Assembly (NCBI GenBank): GCA_021464525.1
Contig: JADRCO010000827.1
Location: forward strand, 1 to 25,894
DNA: 25,894 nucleotides
Reading direction: 5' to 3'
DNA from: Rhizophagus sp. LPA8_4_AMF
Lineage: Eukaryota; Glomeromycota; Glomeromycetes; Glomerales; Glomeraceae
Position 1 is the stretch's first letter. Every line of letters begins with the position of its first letter. The notes beneath the pieces were generated by a model. That model ran no database searches. It saw nothing but the letters and a program-made list of their open reading frames with translations, and was not told where the DNA came from. Of the stretch, positions 1-11,880 are shown one piece after another. A program made the translations under genes and the position numbers.

Positions 1-566
1 TTAAGTTAACATTTATAAGTACTTTTTCAATGCAGCTTGTATTCAATAAGTGCTACACATAAATATTTAATAAGTACTTTGGTAAACATTATGATGTTAG
101 TATGACCATCTTTGGCCTTAATTACCACTTTAACCTGATCAAACATACTTAAAATTAAATGATGACATATCTCAATAATAATTTTTCATCACTTCTCTTA
201 TATTACCACAATTAACTCCTGTTTAGATCTGGGTGCAGGTTTCCTTTTTCAAACCTGATTATCCAAATGGTTCTACAAATTCTTTATCAGATTAAGATCT
301 AGACTTTACATCATCCAATTTAAAATCAGAATATTATGTATTCTCATCCATCAAGTACTATAAGGGAAGTGACATTTATTATATAATTATTAAGGGAGAG
401 GGAAATAGTTAAAATCTTACATTACACTAAATAAAATCACATGATTAATAATATAATAATTTAATTGGCTGTTAAATCTGACAAGAGAAGAAAATGGAGT
501 AATTTTATATTAAACTAAATATGATGTAATATGTATTACTGCTCTAATTTGAAGTATGACATAATG

Positions 567-589
567 CTCCATTTTATTGAAAAATGGAG
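567..589. repeat. Small perfect hairpin, 9-bp stem
   Basis: CTCCATTTT (567-575) and AAAATGGAG (581-589) are perfect reverse complements around a 5-nt loop. No T-run or gene boundary accompanies it, so it is probably a remnant of a palindromic repeat rather than a terminator. Confidence 0.6.
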
Positions 590-937
590 TTGCGGTAATT
601 GTTAACTTATGAGATAAAATGATTAGCCAGAATATTGATGTAATCATTAGAATTCATGTTTTCCTTCACCACAACCAAAGGTCCAACCTTATGCCAATCA
701 AAACACCCCAAAACATTACTAATATTCCACCAAACTTAATTGTAAATTGAATACAATCTTTATTGTATATTTTTTTGGACTTTTTCATACCTTTGCTTAA
801 CCATCTAATTGAAAAAGTGCAAATCTGGATTTATCTGACTATACCACTTGTTTTCATTCTTCTATCTAGTTTCATTTTTCTCTATACTATTTCAAGCAGT
901 CAGTTCGATATTTAGTAGTTAAACAAGGCTTTTTTTG

Positions 938-992
938 TGCAATATAACTCTCAAAATCTTCATTATGAAGGTAACTTCTGTGTTATATTGCA
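938..992. repeat. Inverted repeat, 11-bp arms
   Basis: TGCAATATAAC (938-948) is the exact reverse complement of GTTATATTGCA (982-992). A smaller palindrome, CTTCATTATGAAG, lies in the loop. It overlaps the start of the longest local open frame, which argues against that frame being a gene. The origin is unknown. Confidence 0.6.
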
Positions 993-1529
993 ATGTTATA
1001 TTAAAACAAATATTTAATTTATTTGTTACATCACTTAAAAGAGAAAATCAATCAGTTCAGATAATTCATTTTAAAGCTTGTGTATCATATTTAGTGAGTA
1101 ATTTTGGCCTTTTAGGACATTTCTCAGGTTCTGTAAAACCCGTTACTTTATATCTTTTTATAGTATCATTAATAATACTAGTGGAAATACAAAGTTGAGT
1201 AGAAATAACTCTTTATTTGGTACCACCAATAATGTATTCATGCTGGGTTTTTAAAAATTCGTTTCTATGCATTTTAAACTAGAAGAGAAATGAAAGCAAA
1301 ATATTTTATTATCTCCTTTATTTATATACGCAATAGGGAGAAATTACTGATCGTACTATAAAGTACAAATTCACATGATAAAAATCTTGTAATTTATTGT
1401 AGAGCTATGTAATATTTGATATTTTACAAATCTTTTTAATATTTTAAAAACAATTTCTATTTGTATACAGGATGTTCACAGATTTTAAAAAAATAAATTT
1501 TTTATAATGATCATTTTAGTTAGGCAGGA

Positions 1530-1655
1530 TTAAGTTTAACAAAAAAATAGAAGAAAAACAGAATTTGTTAAATAAATTAAAATTAATATTCAAAATGTAT
1601 TTTGATACTTTAAGTAAACTTGCAGAGCAAATAAAATACACATACTATATATTTC
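1530..1655 (-). repeat. Left arm of a long inverted repeat pair (partner 3335-3465)
   Basis: The core at 1608-1629 (22 nt, containing AAGTAAACTTGCAGAG) is the exact reverse complement of 3364-3385. Degenerate similarity continues over about 120 nt on both sides, including a TTTTGAATAT block. The arms lie about 1.7 kb apart. This could be the inverted ends of a decayed transposon or two opposed copies of one dispersed repeat. The right arm lies inside the hAT-like element and the left arm lies outside it, which favours two copies of a dispersed repeat. Confidence 0.6.
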
Positions 1656-2503
1656 TTTTAAAATTATATATATTAAAAATTTTTATATATAATTTATTTT
1701 ATAAAGTCACATGATACGTACTATATGAATACCTAGTGTAAATTAAGAAATTTTTTATTTTAAATTTTTTACTAATTTTTGAAATATTTTAAAAGATTCA
1801 CGAATCTTAAATCTTTCTGAAGATTCTAAATTTTCCTAAATCTTTCTATCATATGTATATCATGTGATTTATTAATAATTATAACTAGTAAACTCAATAT
1901 AACTAATTTATAAACTAAACTTTAAATAAACAATATAACTATAAATAACTAAATACTCTAATAATCTTATTGTATCACTAATTCTTGGTATTATAATAGG
2001 TTTCTAGAAAAATTTTTCTATAAAATTTTCTTTTTTCTAATGGATAATTATCTATATCTTATTTGTTTTATCTGTTTCTCTTGATAGTATTTTTTCCTCT
2101 GTTTTTTCTATTTATTCTTCTTTCTGAATCTTTTTAGAGTATCTTTTTAAAACAGATATAAAAGACATGTAGTAACAGATAGAGGGTATATTATATGGGT
2201 TGAATTTGACAGTTCTCCCTTTTAAAGTATATTACGTAAAGCTTTTGACTCTGCTAGAAGCTGTCTTAATACTGTTGAGATTTTGGAGCTATGCAGGAGA
2301 AGTAGATTTGCAAGTTATATTATGATAAGATGGATATGTGTGAGCACTATATATATACAGCCTGATAATGCAAATATGAAATAAATTACTAATTAGAATT
2401 CCATTAAAGCTTTAAAAAAATATATATATCTGTTATTATATATAAATATATAAATATATTTCTTTAATACAATTAATTTTGTTTTAATTTAATGCAATCA
2501 TAT

Positions 2504-3588
2504 AGTGCAAATTTTATTGAAATGATTTCAAATCAGTATTTAGAAATTAATTTAATTATTTGGCCATTTAAAGAATTTTCCTAATTCTTTGTCATAATAA
2601 TAAATCATTTGGCATTTGTTATTTGGATCATTTGCAAAATGATAAATGAGGATTATGACAATCATTTTTCATTTGGTCATTTGTCATTTAATACTAAAAG
2701 AGTATTGGACAATTTCTGGTTACAGAATCATGTAATTTGTGAGCAATTTAGCCAAAATTATTTTTTAAAATTGTATATATTACAATTAATAAATTTTTTT
2801 TATTAAATTGTTTCTGAACTTGCATGAAGTAGTAAGGAATAATATTAGAATAGTAAATTTAAATTAACCTAAGGAGTAAGGACATGATATATAATAATTA
2901 TGTAAAAAATAATTTATATTTATACTGTAAATATAAGTGGAATCAAGAAAGTGCTGTATATATTTTTTTTAACAAAAAAAAAGTTAGACATTTTTCTATA
3001 TAGCATAAATTTTTAATTTGTAGTTTATAATTATATTTGATTATATTTAGTTTATTTTTATGATTACATAATTTATTTTTTAAATTTTCTTTTTTGTTAA
3101 ATAAAAATTTGTAAATCACATAATATAAAAATCTTTTACTACTATGAAAAATTATTTTGTTACATAGATACATAAATAAAATAGAATTTTTTTTTTTATA
3201 TTTTATTTCTTTACTTTATGTTAAATAAGATTATTAATAAAGGGAAATATATTTTGCTCCCCTTGTATAATGTTTAAATCTTACATTCCATAATAAAAAT
3301 TTGTAAAAAAGAAATTCTTGATATACAAATTTTTTTAAAAGATATATAATGTGTATTTTTGTCTGCTCTGCAAGTTTACTTAAAGCATTAAAGATGTTTT
3401 GAATATCATTTTTGACTTCTTTGACAAAACTTATTTTTCAGTTTTTTTCTTTTTTTTTTCGTTAAATTACAAAACATTTAATATTGGAAAAATGACTTAA
3501 ATGACTGGTTATTTGAATTTCATATGGCAAATGACAAATGACTTGTCATTTAATTCATTTGTTATTTCAAATCATTTGTTGAACACTG
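2504..3588. mobile_element. Decayed non-autonomous hAT-like element (tentative)
   Basis: The right end, read inward on the minus strand, begins CAGTGTTCAACAAATG, which fits the CAGNGNTC-type terminus of hAT transposons. The left end starts near AGTG at 2504 and shares AAATGATTT and related blocks with the right end. Both subterminal regions (about 2515-2700 and 3480-3580) are packed with CATTTG/CAAATG motifs in both orientations, a pattern expected of hAT subterminal transposase-binding repeats. Flanking 8-mers AATCATAT (2496-2503) and TTTCATAT (3589-3596) match at 6 of 8 positions, as a decayed target duplication might. No transposase frame remains between the ends, so any activity would have depended on an enzyme supplied elsewhere. 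Confidence 0.45.
3335..3465 (+). repeat. Right arm of a long inverted repeat pair (partner 1530-1655)
   Basis: It contains TGCTCTGCAAGTTTACTTAA (within 3364-3385), which is identical to the reverse complement of the left-arm core. Similarity decays outward through a T-rich segment. Confidence 0.6.
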
Positions 3589-5217
3589 TTTCATATAGAT
3601 ATAGTTGATTTTAATTTTGTCAATAAATAACATTAAAATACTATAAATTTAAAAGTTAATTAAGCTTCAGAATTTATCAATTTTAAATACAAATTTCTAT
3701 ATAATTAAAGTAAAATGTAAATAAAATTTTTATATTAAAATTTTATTTAATAATTAATACTTTTAATATATTAAAACTAAAGTTTTTATAGAATTTCAAA
3801 TATTTCTTATTTATATCAAATAAAAAATTACTATATATATAAACATACTCTGTAAATTAAAGAAAGTTTCTAAAGAGATATTCAAGATTTAAACTAACAA
3901 TGTTTGTTAAAGCTAAAATATGATAAATTAGGGAAGTGTCAAAATAAATATATATTTATAAAAATAACACATAAGTTATACTTAATTAATCTTTTAATGT
4001 TCGTATCAGCAGGTTGGGTGGGTAACGTTAAGTTTAATTATGTTTTTGTGATTATGCGAAATCTAATTAATAATAAAATGTCACGAGTACAATAAAAAAA
4101 AAATTTAATTTGTTATTTCTTTAGTAAGATTTTTTTTTTAGTAACCACAAGAATAAGCTTATCTATCAAATAAATTGGTTAAAATTGTTGCAGCATAAAA
4201 CTATAATTAATTAATATACGCCATTAATTTAGGCCAATTTATATATAAATCAAGCCATTTTTCTTTCAGTAATTCATAATTCTGGCCAAAATTATGATTA
4301 TAGTCCAGTCGGAATTATTCATTTTCATTAGGATCAAACTTTTATGTTCAATTCAACACTAGAAACAGCTGATGGAAATTGTGTTCAGATTAGAAATAAA
4401 ATAAAGAAATAAATTATGATTAAAAGAGGGATAATTTATTTTAATTCAGACAAAAAATGAAAGATTTATGTGAAATTTTATTCATTATGATCCATAATCT
4501 AGTAATTAGTTCATCGCGAATATTATTAATAAAACCATCTCATCAGTCACTACATCTAGATAGCATTAAAAATTCTTTATAAGAAGCGTTCGTTATTCTA
4601 GATTTTCGTGATGCGATTTGCGTTGAACAAATAATATACAGTAATTGATCGTTAATATTAAATAAATTAATAATGTCATTACATAGGTTTATTTATAAAA
4701 GAGTTTCAAAATATTTATTTAATTTATTTTCATTGGATATTACAGTGAAGTTTTTCGAATTTCTTGCATCCATTATTATAGGTAACTAGCTATTTCATTA
4801 ATCGTTCTTCCCATCTATTATTAACGATATGGTAAATTGGTGATCCGACTAATCGAGAGTAAATGAACAATTAGAATCTTATAAGGCCATTTACAAAACT
4901 CAACATTCATTACACATCCCAAGTTCATACACATATATTCACGCGAATGTTAACTACGCTTGTATATTCACGTTTTCTTAAATTGTTCGTTTCATTCTTA
5001 ACTCGTCTAACCTATTTTTGTAATTTGAGCAATAGCAGTTGCTGATTCCTTTTCATCACTCTATCGTGGTATATTACCATTGTATCGTATCTGAATCATA
5101 TATTTGTAAATATACTGTAGATGATAAAATTGAAAACTAAAATTATTGTAAACGGAGAAGTGTAAAGTCAAAATGGTTAAGATGAAATAACAAAATTCGA
5201 GATAACATCAAGAGATT
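3589..5217. other. AT-rich intergenic sequence, no gene seen
   Basis: Only short frames occur, and none has a recognisable motif. A dispersed palindromic motif (4275-4318) is listed separately. Nothing else in this stretch rises above background AT-rich sequence. Confidence 0.55.
4275..4318. repeat. Dispersed palindromic motif of the AATTCTGGCCAAAATT type
   Basis: ATAATTCTGGCC near 4277-4288 is mirrored by GTCGGAATTATT near 4308-4319, around an AAAATTATGATTATAG-like core. Related copies occur at about 14731-14778, 15137-15156, 18634-18651 and 18989-19020, several of them inside short inverted-repeat elements. It is probably a solo core of such an element. Confidence 0.55.
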
Positions 5218-5420
5218 TTTGACACTTAAAATCCACATGAAAATCCACATCAAATATTGTGGAAATATGTGGAAATCTGAATACTACCAATATTTTCCAA
5301 ATACCCTGGGACAAATCACATGGTATTCTCGGCGTAGATCCAAAAAATTCGAAGATAAAATATGTGGATCCATGCAGGATATATGGGAATGTATGGAATT
5401 TCACATATTCCTGAGCTAAT
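5218..5420. repeat. Low-copy block rich in ATGTGGA/TCCACAT
   Basis: Repeated TCCACAT and ATGTGGA motifs occur in both orientations (for example 5230-5275 and 5360-5375). This makes both strands open for about 65-75 codons over the same interval. Overlapping open frames with mirror-like content are better explained by inverted repeats than by two genes. I assign no function. Confidence 0.35.
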
Positions 5421-8400
5421 CCATTATGGATTTACGTAGACCGATCTACCTAAAAATTTCATGATGAAGCTACCTTCTAAAATTCATTATTGAGTTGATA
5501 TTTGATTACATAGCTTGTATCAAAAATTTCAAACCTTAATGGCGCTGCGTAATTCAAGATTTGGGCATTAGTTAACTAATTGTCAGTATATTGGTAGTAT
5601 ATATATATGTTATCCACCTCTTTAACTCATTTAGTTATTTAAATCATAAATTAAAAATGAACTTACCAAACTCGAGGATTTCACATCAGAACTAAGAAAT
5701 TTCTGCTTCTGCACGGACTCAACATCATTAAGGAATTATTTTGGTCTACGTCTTATAATATATCCAGTAAGAGGATTATAAAATACCAATGTACTTGTTC
5801 AAAGACAGCATCAGCTTCATCAGTCTCATTCTAATCCTCCGTTATTATTTAGTGATCCTTCAATCCAATGTAAATAACAATGTTATCATTGAAAGCCAAG
5901 TCGCCAAAAAAGCACGTTATTGTGAAAAAATTTAAATCCGATCTCAGTTAGTCTAACAATTATCAAAGGTCAGTTCGAGTTTGAAATGGAATTTACCCAG
6001 TCGCAAATCAGTCAATCAAATCAATGCTAGACAACATGGGAAAATAGTGGCAATAATTTTATTAGTTCTCATAAATAAACTCTGTTAAAAAATTTTGGAG
6101 CAAAGTTATATATAATATATTGCTCAACTTACTTGTGTGAGAGACAGCAGGTATAGAGCTAGATTTAGTAAAGTGTATAGAATAGGGGAAAACTGTATAC
6201 TATACCTCCCTTCTCAGTTCTCACTCTTCCCAATAGAAACTGAAAACATTGAATTAGAAAAAAAGAATTAGAAATCTCTGCTAAAACTATTGCTTAATAT
6301 TACCTAATAGCATTGAACTTGCCATGATAAACCTTGATATCCTTGTATTTTTCCAAAATTTTGTCTCTGTTCCCAAAGGTTCATCTTTTTAGCATATGGA
6401 TAACATGTAGCATATAATTGAATTCTTCAACACTTTTTGTGACTGCACATTATTTTTTTGTTTCGCGTTCAATTATAATATGCCAAGAATTTTCGCGACA
6501 CCTGAAGAACGAAATTTCAGCCGAAATATTTTCGGCCCGAGTTATGTAGATCATGTTACAATCAGTTTAAAGAAATTGAACGTAAAACGGTTGGAAAGTA
6601 TTAATTACTACTGAGAAAAATGCATGCTAACTCTTACAATCCTTTCAATCCGTGAAAAATATTGTCTAAATCATAATTATAAAATTATCATCATTTATAC
6701 TTACTTTAAAACGGATTGAATTAATATTAAATCAAAATTATTCACCAAAATTTAAAAAATTTTACAGAACAGATAACATATCACGAACTAGTGTTTTGAC
6801 CTAAATCTATCCTCTATCGCTATAGATTCCATGCTGCTAATAAAAAAAAAAATAGTGGATATTAAGTATTGTCAGGAATAATTTTAGCTAATTGTGGAAA
6901 AGTGGCCTTTTTTTCCTGCCCTCCATTTTAAAGGTTCCTTTTTTTTAAAAAAAAAAAAAGAAAAAAAAAAGACCCTCCGATTTTGCATTTCGAATGAATA
7001 CTCTAAAATTCCGTAACTTTCCGTAATGATAAGGAAGGATATTAGATAATTTAATATAAATCAATTTATTTTATATACAATATAATTAAATACATTTATT
7101 AAATACAGAATGAATAAGGAATTGAATTATTGGTTCTGCACACAGGCGAGTTGTGATTAAAACCGGGTCTAAATCCGAATAGGTTTTTATTTTGGGGAGA
7201 CCAAGACTAATAAAACCGGTTTTATGCACGCCAACATTATTAATCTAAATTTTAGCCCCTTGTTTACCAAATTGATTTGGATCAACCGATATCGTCAAAC
7301 CGGTTCAGGAGTAAATGAAACCGAATCCAACTCATTGACCCAATAATGAAACAGCAAAAGACTATCGTTCCAGGATCTCATTCATAGGATTTTTTACAAA
7401 TTCGATTGTTCAATGCGAAAAATTTCAAAAGAAACAATTGTTAAAAAGGTTGTTTCAATTTTAAAACGTTGTTCACTCAAATTCTTTCATCTTTAGAACA
7501 GAACAGTAAGAGAATGATAATAAAAAAAAGAAAGGAGATAACAAAGATAATAAAATGTATACATGTATATTTTTTTTTGTCCATTTATTAAAATAACTTT
7601 ATCTTAGTAAAAAGAAATTTTTATATATTGATGATGACATTAAGTATAATTGTGTTTAAGTTACATTGATTAATTAAATTAAACACTATTTTATTATTGC
7701 ATTCTTATTTATTTATTATGTATTAAATCAAAATTAAAAAAAGAAAGTTAAATTTATTAATGCTGAAATCTAAATCATCCAAAGTTGGTTTGGTGTTTCT
7801 TATAATGTAAATTGTATTATGTCTCATGAACCTGGTATCACATGGTCAAAATAGTAAATTTATTTTAGTTTTTTTTATTTCCGGAAATCTCGCACGGATG
7901 GAGGATTATCCGAGATCTTTACGGGATTTCCACGCCATTCATACTGTCATTTTTTGATTCTATTCAAAATACATAATAAAATCTAGCTTCTATTCATAAT
8001 ACTAAATTCGAATTGTTCGTAATACCTTACGAATTTTTTTTGATTGTTTAATTGTTTCCAAATAAACTTATTAAAGATGATGTGTGCATATTCGATGAAA
8101 TTTATTTTAAGTTTATTTTTTTTTTTTATAATGTCTGTAGCACGACTAATTAATATTATTTGTGATATTGATCAAATTCAAATCTTGTTCGATTAAAAAG
8201 TCCAATTGATCGATCAATCACAATTTAGTATTTCGTGAATTTATGATAAACAAAAATAAATATATTACTTTATTTTAATTTCTTTTTTTTTCATATGCTT
8301 TAATAATAAAAAATTGATTACCATATCATATAATATTGTTCAAATAAAGTATTTACAAAAAAATATTTAAATTACTTATTTAAGTTTTATGTTTAACGTG

Positions 8401-10247
8401 AAATTCCGACAGATGAGAAATTTTGGTTTGTGACAGATCTACAAAGGACTTTTTTTTTTTTTTGTTCGTTTCAACGGTGCTTCCGTGGAAGATCCGGATC
8501 GACTAAAAGAAGAGTTGTTAATGGCCTGTTCCAGTACAATTATGTACAATCATTTGCATTAATGCGGCGTGATGAACTTAATCTTTTTTTAAATTTGAAT
8601 CCACATTAAGAGAACAACAAAAAAGTTCGTGCCATTTGATACCTTGATGACACACAAATACTTCTTTAATTTTTTGCATTCATCCCTATAAACAAAGAAA
8701 ATCTTAAAATGATTCGTTCAAAAGATTTATTTAACATGTACGAACTTTTTTTTTTCTCAAAGTTATACAAAGTATACAACATTAGCAACAACAACCCCCA
8801 AAAAAAAGGATTCCGAAACAAATTAATTAAATCATTTTTTTTCATACATAATGCCACAAACAATAAACAAATAAATATTCCGTGTTTGCTATTTTTATAA
8901 CAAGAGATTAAAAGAGTCTCAAAGCCAGCCATTAATTCCCTTAATTGGTTTCTTTAAAATAAAAAATTTTTTTTTTATTAAAAAAAAAAATATATCGCGA
9001 GTATAATACGTGAAAAAATTTCTCACTCCTAACTTGTCTTTAAAAACAGTAATAATTTAATAATATTAATATTAATAATATTAATAATAATAACAAAAAC
9101 AACAATAATAATTTTATTTATTACTCATAAGTTGTTATAAAAAATTTAGAAATATTTTTTTCTTTTTGAAACATGTATTAAATGCATTGAGTAGTATACA
9201 AAAAAAGGTTGACAGATTTTAACTTTGAAATATTTTTTTTTTTTTTTTGGTTGCATCCGAATAACGTCATAAGCGTCATGAGGCGAAATTTTTCTATTTT
9301 TTGGGAATTTAATCAATATACTTGATTTAGTTAATATCCATGCAGTATTACTGTTATCATCCTAGCTCATTATTCAAAATAAGAACCCAATTACTTTTTT
9401 AATTGATGAAATTTAAGTGACCAATAGAATTCGAGATATTATGAAATTTACGAAAATTGACATTTTATATAACAGATCAAAAAGTTAACTTTATTTAGGT
9501 TAATTAATTGCTTTAACAGTATGTACAATGCCTGCCGACGTGTATTTATTGTCTATTTTTAGCATTGTGCAGCATGTTTATCCCATTTCTGCATCCCAAA
9601 AATTCGGTATACATTTCCCGGTAAGTTCATCCTTGCTTGATCAGAATATCATGACCATGTATGGTTAATCCAAATTATAATTATTGTCCCCTTTCTTACA
9701 TTCTTATTATCATTACTATGTACGTATTTTCCAGTTTAAAATAAAAATAAAAAATAAAAATAAAAATAAAAATAAAAATAAAAAGGTCTATTGTTATAAT
9801 CTCCTAAATTGTTATTATTCCTAAATTAATATATTCTTTCAAAAATTGCTAAAATTAACAAAATAAAGAAAAAAAAATTGCAAGATAAAAAAATCTCAAA
9901 CATCTAATTTTTTTTTTCGTAGCTATTTCGGGAATAAATATTACGTATGTGAAACTTTTACTCTCATTTGGCAAATTATTTTTAACAAACATGTTTGATA
10001 CGTAATACAAGGGTGGATTGTCAGTAAATACCGTTTAATTTCAGCTTTTTATTTTTGAAGTCGTAAAAAATTCTTTTCATTATGTTTCGAATTATTCATA
10101 TCATAGAAAACAATATAATACTTAGTGATTTATTATTAACAATATAAAACATAATCTTAATTTTATTTTCATAATATTTTATTTTATTTATTTTTTTTTT
10201 ATTTTTGAATATCGAACGTGATTCCACGTTATAACTTTACTAAATCT
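5421..10247. other. Gene-free AT-rich stretch with homopolymers and short palindromes
   Basis: No open frame has a recognisable domain or promoter context. Visible structures are a GCCGAAA/TTTCGGC palindrome near 6521-6537, a T8/A13 block near 6941-6961, a 12-bp palindrome AAAACCGGTTTT near 7215-7226, a trinucleotide-rich ATT block at 9053-9110 and an (AAAAT)n microsatellite at 9738-9784. A slightly less AT-rich patch at about 7130-7330 may be an old repeat. Confidence 0.5.
9738..9784 (+). repeat. (AAAAT)n microsatellite
   Basis: A run of about nine AAAAT units with one extra A. It is simple slippage-prone sequence with no gene context. Confidence 0.85.
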
Positions 10248-10565
10248 TTAAAAACAACACCACATAATATTTCTTAAATAAGAAAACTTTGAAGAAAATG
10301 GAAACTTATTATAATTACGACATCGATTAAAAAAAATGTTTGTTTTTTTATTTAATATGTTATACAATTTTTTTTTTTTTAGAAAAACGTATATATGGAA
10401 AAAAAAAATTATAATACAAAAATAATAATAATAAACGACGAAAAAAGAAATAATTTCTATGTACATATAAAAAAAAAATATTTTTTTTTAAAAAAAAATA
10501 ACGATAAAATATAAATTGATAAAAAATAAAAAACGAAAAAAAAAAAATAAAAAATATATATTTTT
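10248..10565 (-). other. 3-prime flank of the HMG-box gene
   Basis: This is extremely AT-rich sequence directly downstream of the minus-strand stop codon. An AATAAA-type polyadenylation hexamer overlaps the stop itself (CAATAAAAAAA). Open frames here are artefacts of homopolymer A/T runs. Confidence 0.5.
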
Positions 10566-11399
10566 TTATTGATTACTAAATGAAAAAATATTATTATAAA
10601 GATATAATAATTGATTCTGTTCGGTTTGCTGTTGTTGTTGATAATTATTTGGAATAATTTGACCATTAATTTCTGTATAAGAATTATAATCTATATTATT
10701 AGGCTGATGGTTCAAATTATTTAATGAAATATATCCGTTATTTGGTATTTCGAAATTAAAAGTATTATTATATGAAGTTGATGAATATATTGTAGAGGTA
10801 AGAGGAAGAGGAAGTGAGGGAGGTGGAGCAGAAGTTGATACTGATGCGGATCCTGATCCTACATGTCCTACGTGTCCTACAGTTCCTACGGGTATTAGGG
10901 GTCCTATAGGTACTACTGGACCTATTGATGTTTCTATCTGGGGCGGCGCGGGTGGAGGAACAGTCGATGCTGTTGATAATTGTATTGGAAATGAATAATA
11001 GGGTTTATAAGATGCCCTCTCTTTTAAAGATGATACTGTCATTTTTTTATATATCGATGACGTTCTTTTATAATGAATCTCATAAACCCGATCTGCTAAT
11101 TTTTTATATACATCCTTTTCTTCTGCAGAGGCGTTCTTCCATAATATGCCCGTGACTTTACTTATAACACGCATATTAAAAGTACCTTTACGGGTGGCCT
11201 CTTCATGAACATTTCTTCTACAGACAAGAAACGCGTTTGGACTTCTTTTTGGTCGTCGGAACGACAAATTTGTTAAATTGTCTGTAGGTGAAAGAAATGA
11301 TTCGGGATTGTTAAGCATTGGTGGAAAAATGTTGTTTCTATCCAATCTAACAATCAATGACATAGCAAGATCTTCAATTGAAAAGTTGTGGGTAGTCAT
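10566..11399 (-). CDS. HMG-box DNA-binding protein, MATA-HMG type
   Basis: A complete single-exon frame of 277 codons. Residues about 48-115 form an HMG box. It opens with RRPKRSPNAFLVCRR, continues through a basic helix, then LWKNASAEEKDVYKKLA with the conserved tryptophan, and ends YEIHYKR. The RPxRxPNAFxxxRR opening is typical of the sex-locus-like MATA-HMG family of fungi, which bind the minor groove and bend DNA in the nucleus. After the box comes a low-complexity tail: a Pro/Gly/Val segment with GPVVPIGPLIPVG (about 160-172) and the tandem GHVGHVG, a Ser/Thr/Pro run, then an Asn/Tyr/Gln-rich end with five glutamines (254-258). This tail could serve as an activation or condensation-prone region, which is inference. 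The start is supported by AAAATGA context and by the absence of any upstream AUG back to a TATA box. Whether it acts in mating or elsewhere cannot be told from one gene, because such genes occur in dozens of copies in Rhizophagus. Confidence 0.9.
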   Translation of the reverse strand: MTTHNFSIEDLAMSLIVRLDRNNIFPPMLNNPESFLSPTDNLTNLSFRRPKRSPNAFLVCRRNVHEEATRKGTFNMRVISKVTGILWKNASAEEKDVYKKLADRVYEIHYKRTSSIYKKMTVSSLKERASYKPYYSFPIQLSTASTVPPPAPPQIETSIGPVVPIGPLIPVGTVGHVGHVGSGSASVSTSAPPPSLPLPLTSTIYSSTSYNNTFNFEIPNNGYISLNNLNHQPNNIDYNSYTEINGQIIPNNYQQQQQTEQNQLLYLYNNIFSFSNQ

Positions 11400-11880
11400 T
11401 TTCGTAATGTTTTTAATGAAATATGTAACGGTTTATGAGGGTTTGTGAGCTAAGTAACAAGAGGTTGTTTGAGAGGTTATTTGTGAGGTTTGTATTTGTG
11501 ATTTGTGAGATTCGTGTTTGTGAAGTTTGAATTTTCGCGGTTTGTATTTGCGAGGTTTGAATTTGCGAGATTTGTACTGTATGTGAGAGATTTGAATTTG
11601 CGAGGTTTGTATTTACGAGGTTTGTATTTGCAAGATTTGTATGTGAAAGGTTTGTATTTGCGAGATTTGTATGTGTGAGATTTGTATTTGCGAGGTTGAA
11701 AGATTTATAAAGTCTTGTTAAAGTAAGATTTGCGAAAAGATTTACGAGAAGATTTACGAGATTTACGAAGTCGAGGCTAGTAAAGTCAACGGATGAACGA
11801 TTTATAATTGAATGAAGTAATTTTGGTTATTTTGTTATGTTTATTAACTTTTTGTTAATTTTGAAGGAATTGATGAAAAA
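11400..11880 (-). promoter_or_regulatory. Long AUG-free leader of the HMG-box gene
   Basis: From the TATA box to the HMG start codon I find no CAT on the plus strand, that is, no AUG in about 480 nt of presumed leader. AT-rich random sequence of this length should contain several. The sense strand is C/A/T-rich and G-poor, with a CAA-rich minisatellite. This fits an unstructured scanning leader, and it supports the chosen start codon. Confidence 0.6.
11482..11700 (-). repeat. 15-nt minisatellite in the HMG-gene leader
   Basis: About 13-14 imperfect units are present. The plus-strand unit is GAGGTTTGTATTTGC (sense GCAAATACAAACCTC), with variants carrying GAGATTT, TTGAATTT or TTGTATGTG. Unit length is mostly 15 nt, with a few 14-, 16-, 17- and 18-nt variants. 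A second shorter run (AAGATTTACGAG-like) follows at about 11731-11769. The 15-nt period keeps one sense frame open for about 70 codons (RKYKP/RKYKS-like pentapeptides), but that frame has no AUG and ends before the HMG start. Confidence 0.85.

Larger units (their letters stand above)
1..1529. other. AT-rich stretch without a supported gene
   Basis: All frames are broken at high density. The longest open frame (935-1198, plus, 87 codons) shows no domain, starts inside a hairpin and has no promoter or splice context I would trust. The stretch holds two clear small hairpins (listed separately) and AT-rich filler. I see no RNA gene. Confidence 0.6.

Noticed and set aside
935..1198. 87-codon plus-strand frame as a gene
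   Set aside because: It starts in a hairpin, has no domain, promoter or splice context, and its Leu/Ile/Phe-rich composition is what AT-rich noncoding DNA gives.
5177..5419. Overlapping frames on both strands as two small genes
   Set aside because: Both arise from repeated TCCACAT/ATGTGGA motifs in opposite orientations.
10248..10666. Minus-strand frames downstream of and overlapping the HMG gene end
   Set aside because: They are Phe/Tyr/Ile/Lys strings read from A/T homopolymers. One overlaps the real gene in another frame.
10925..11155. Plus-strand frame inside the HMG gene
   Set aside because: It is the antisense shadow of a well-supported HMG-box gene.
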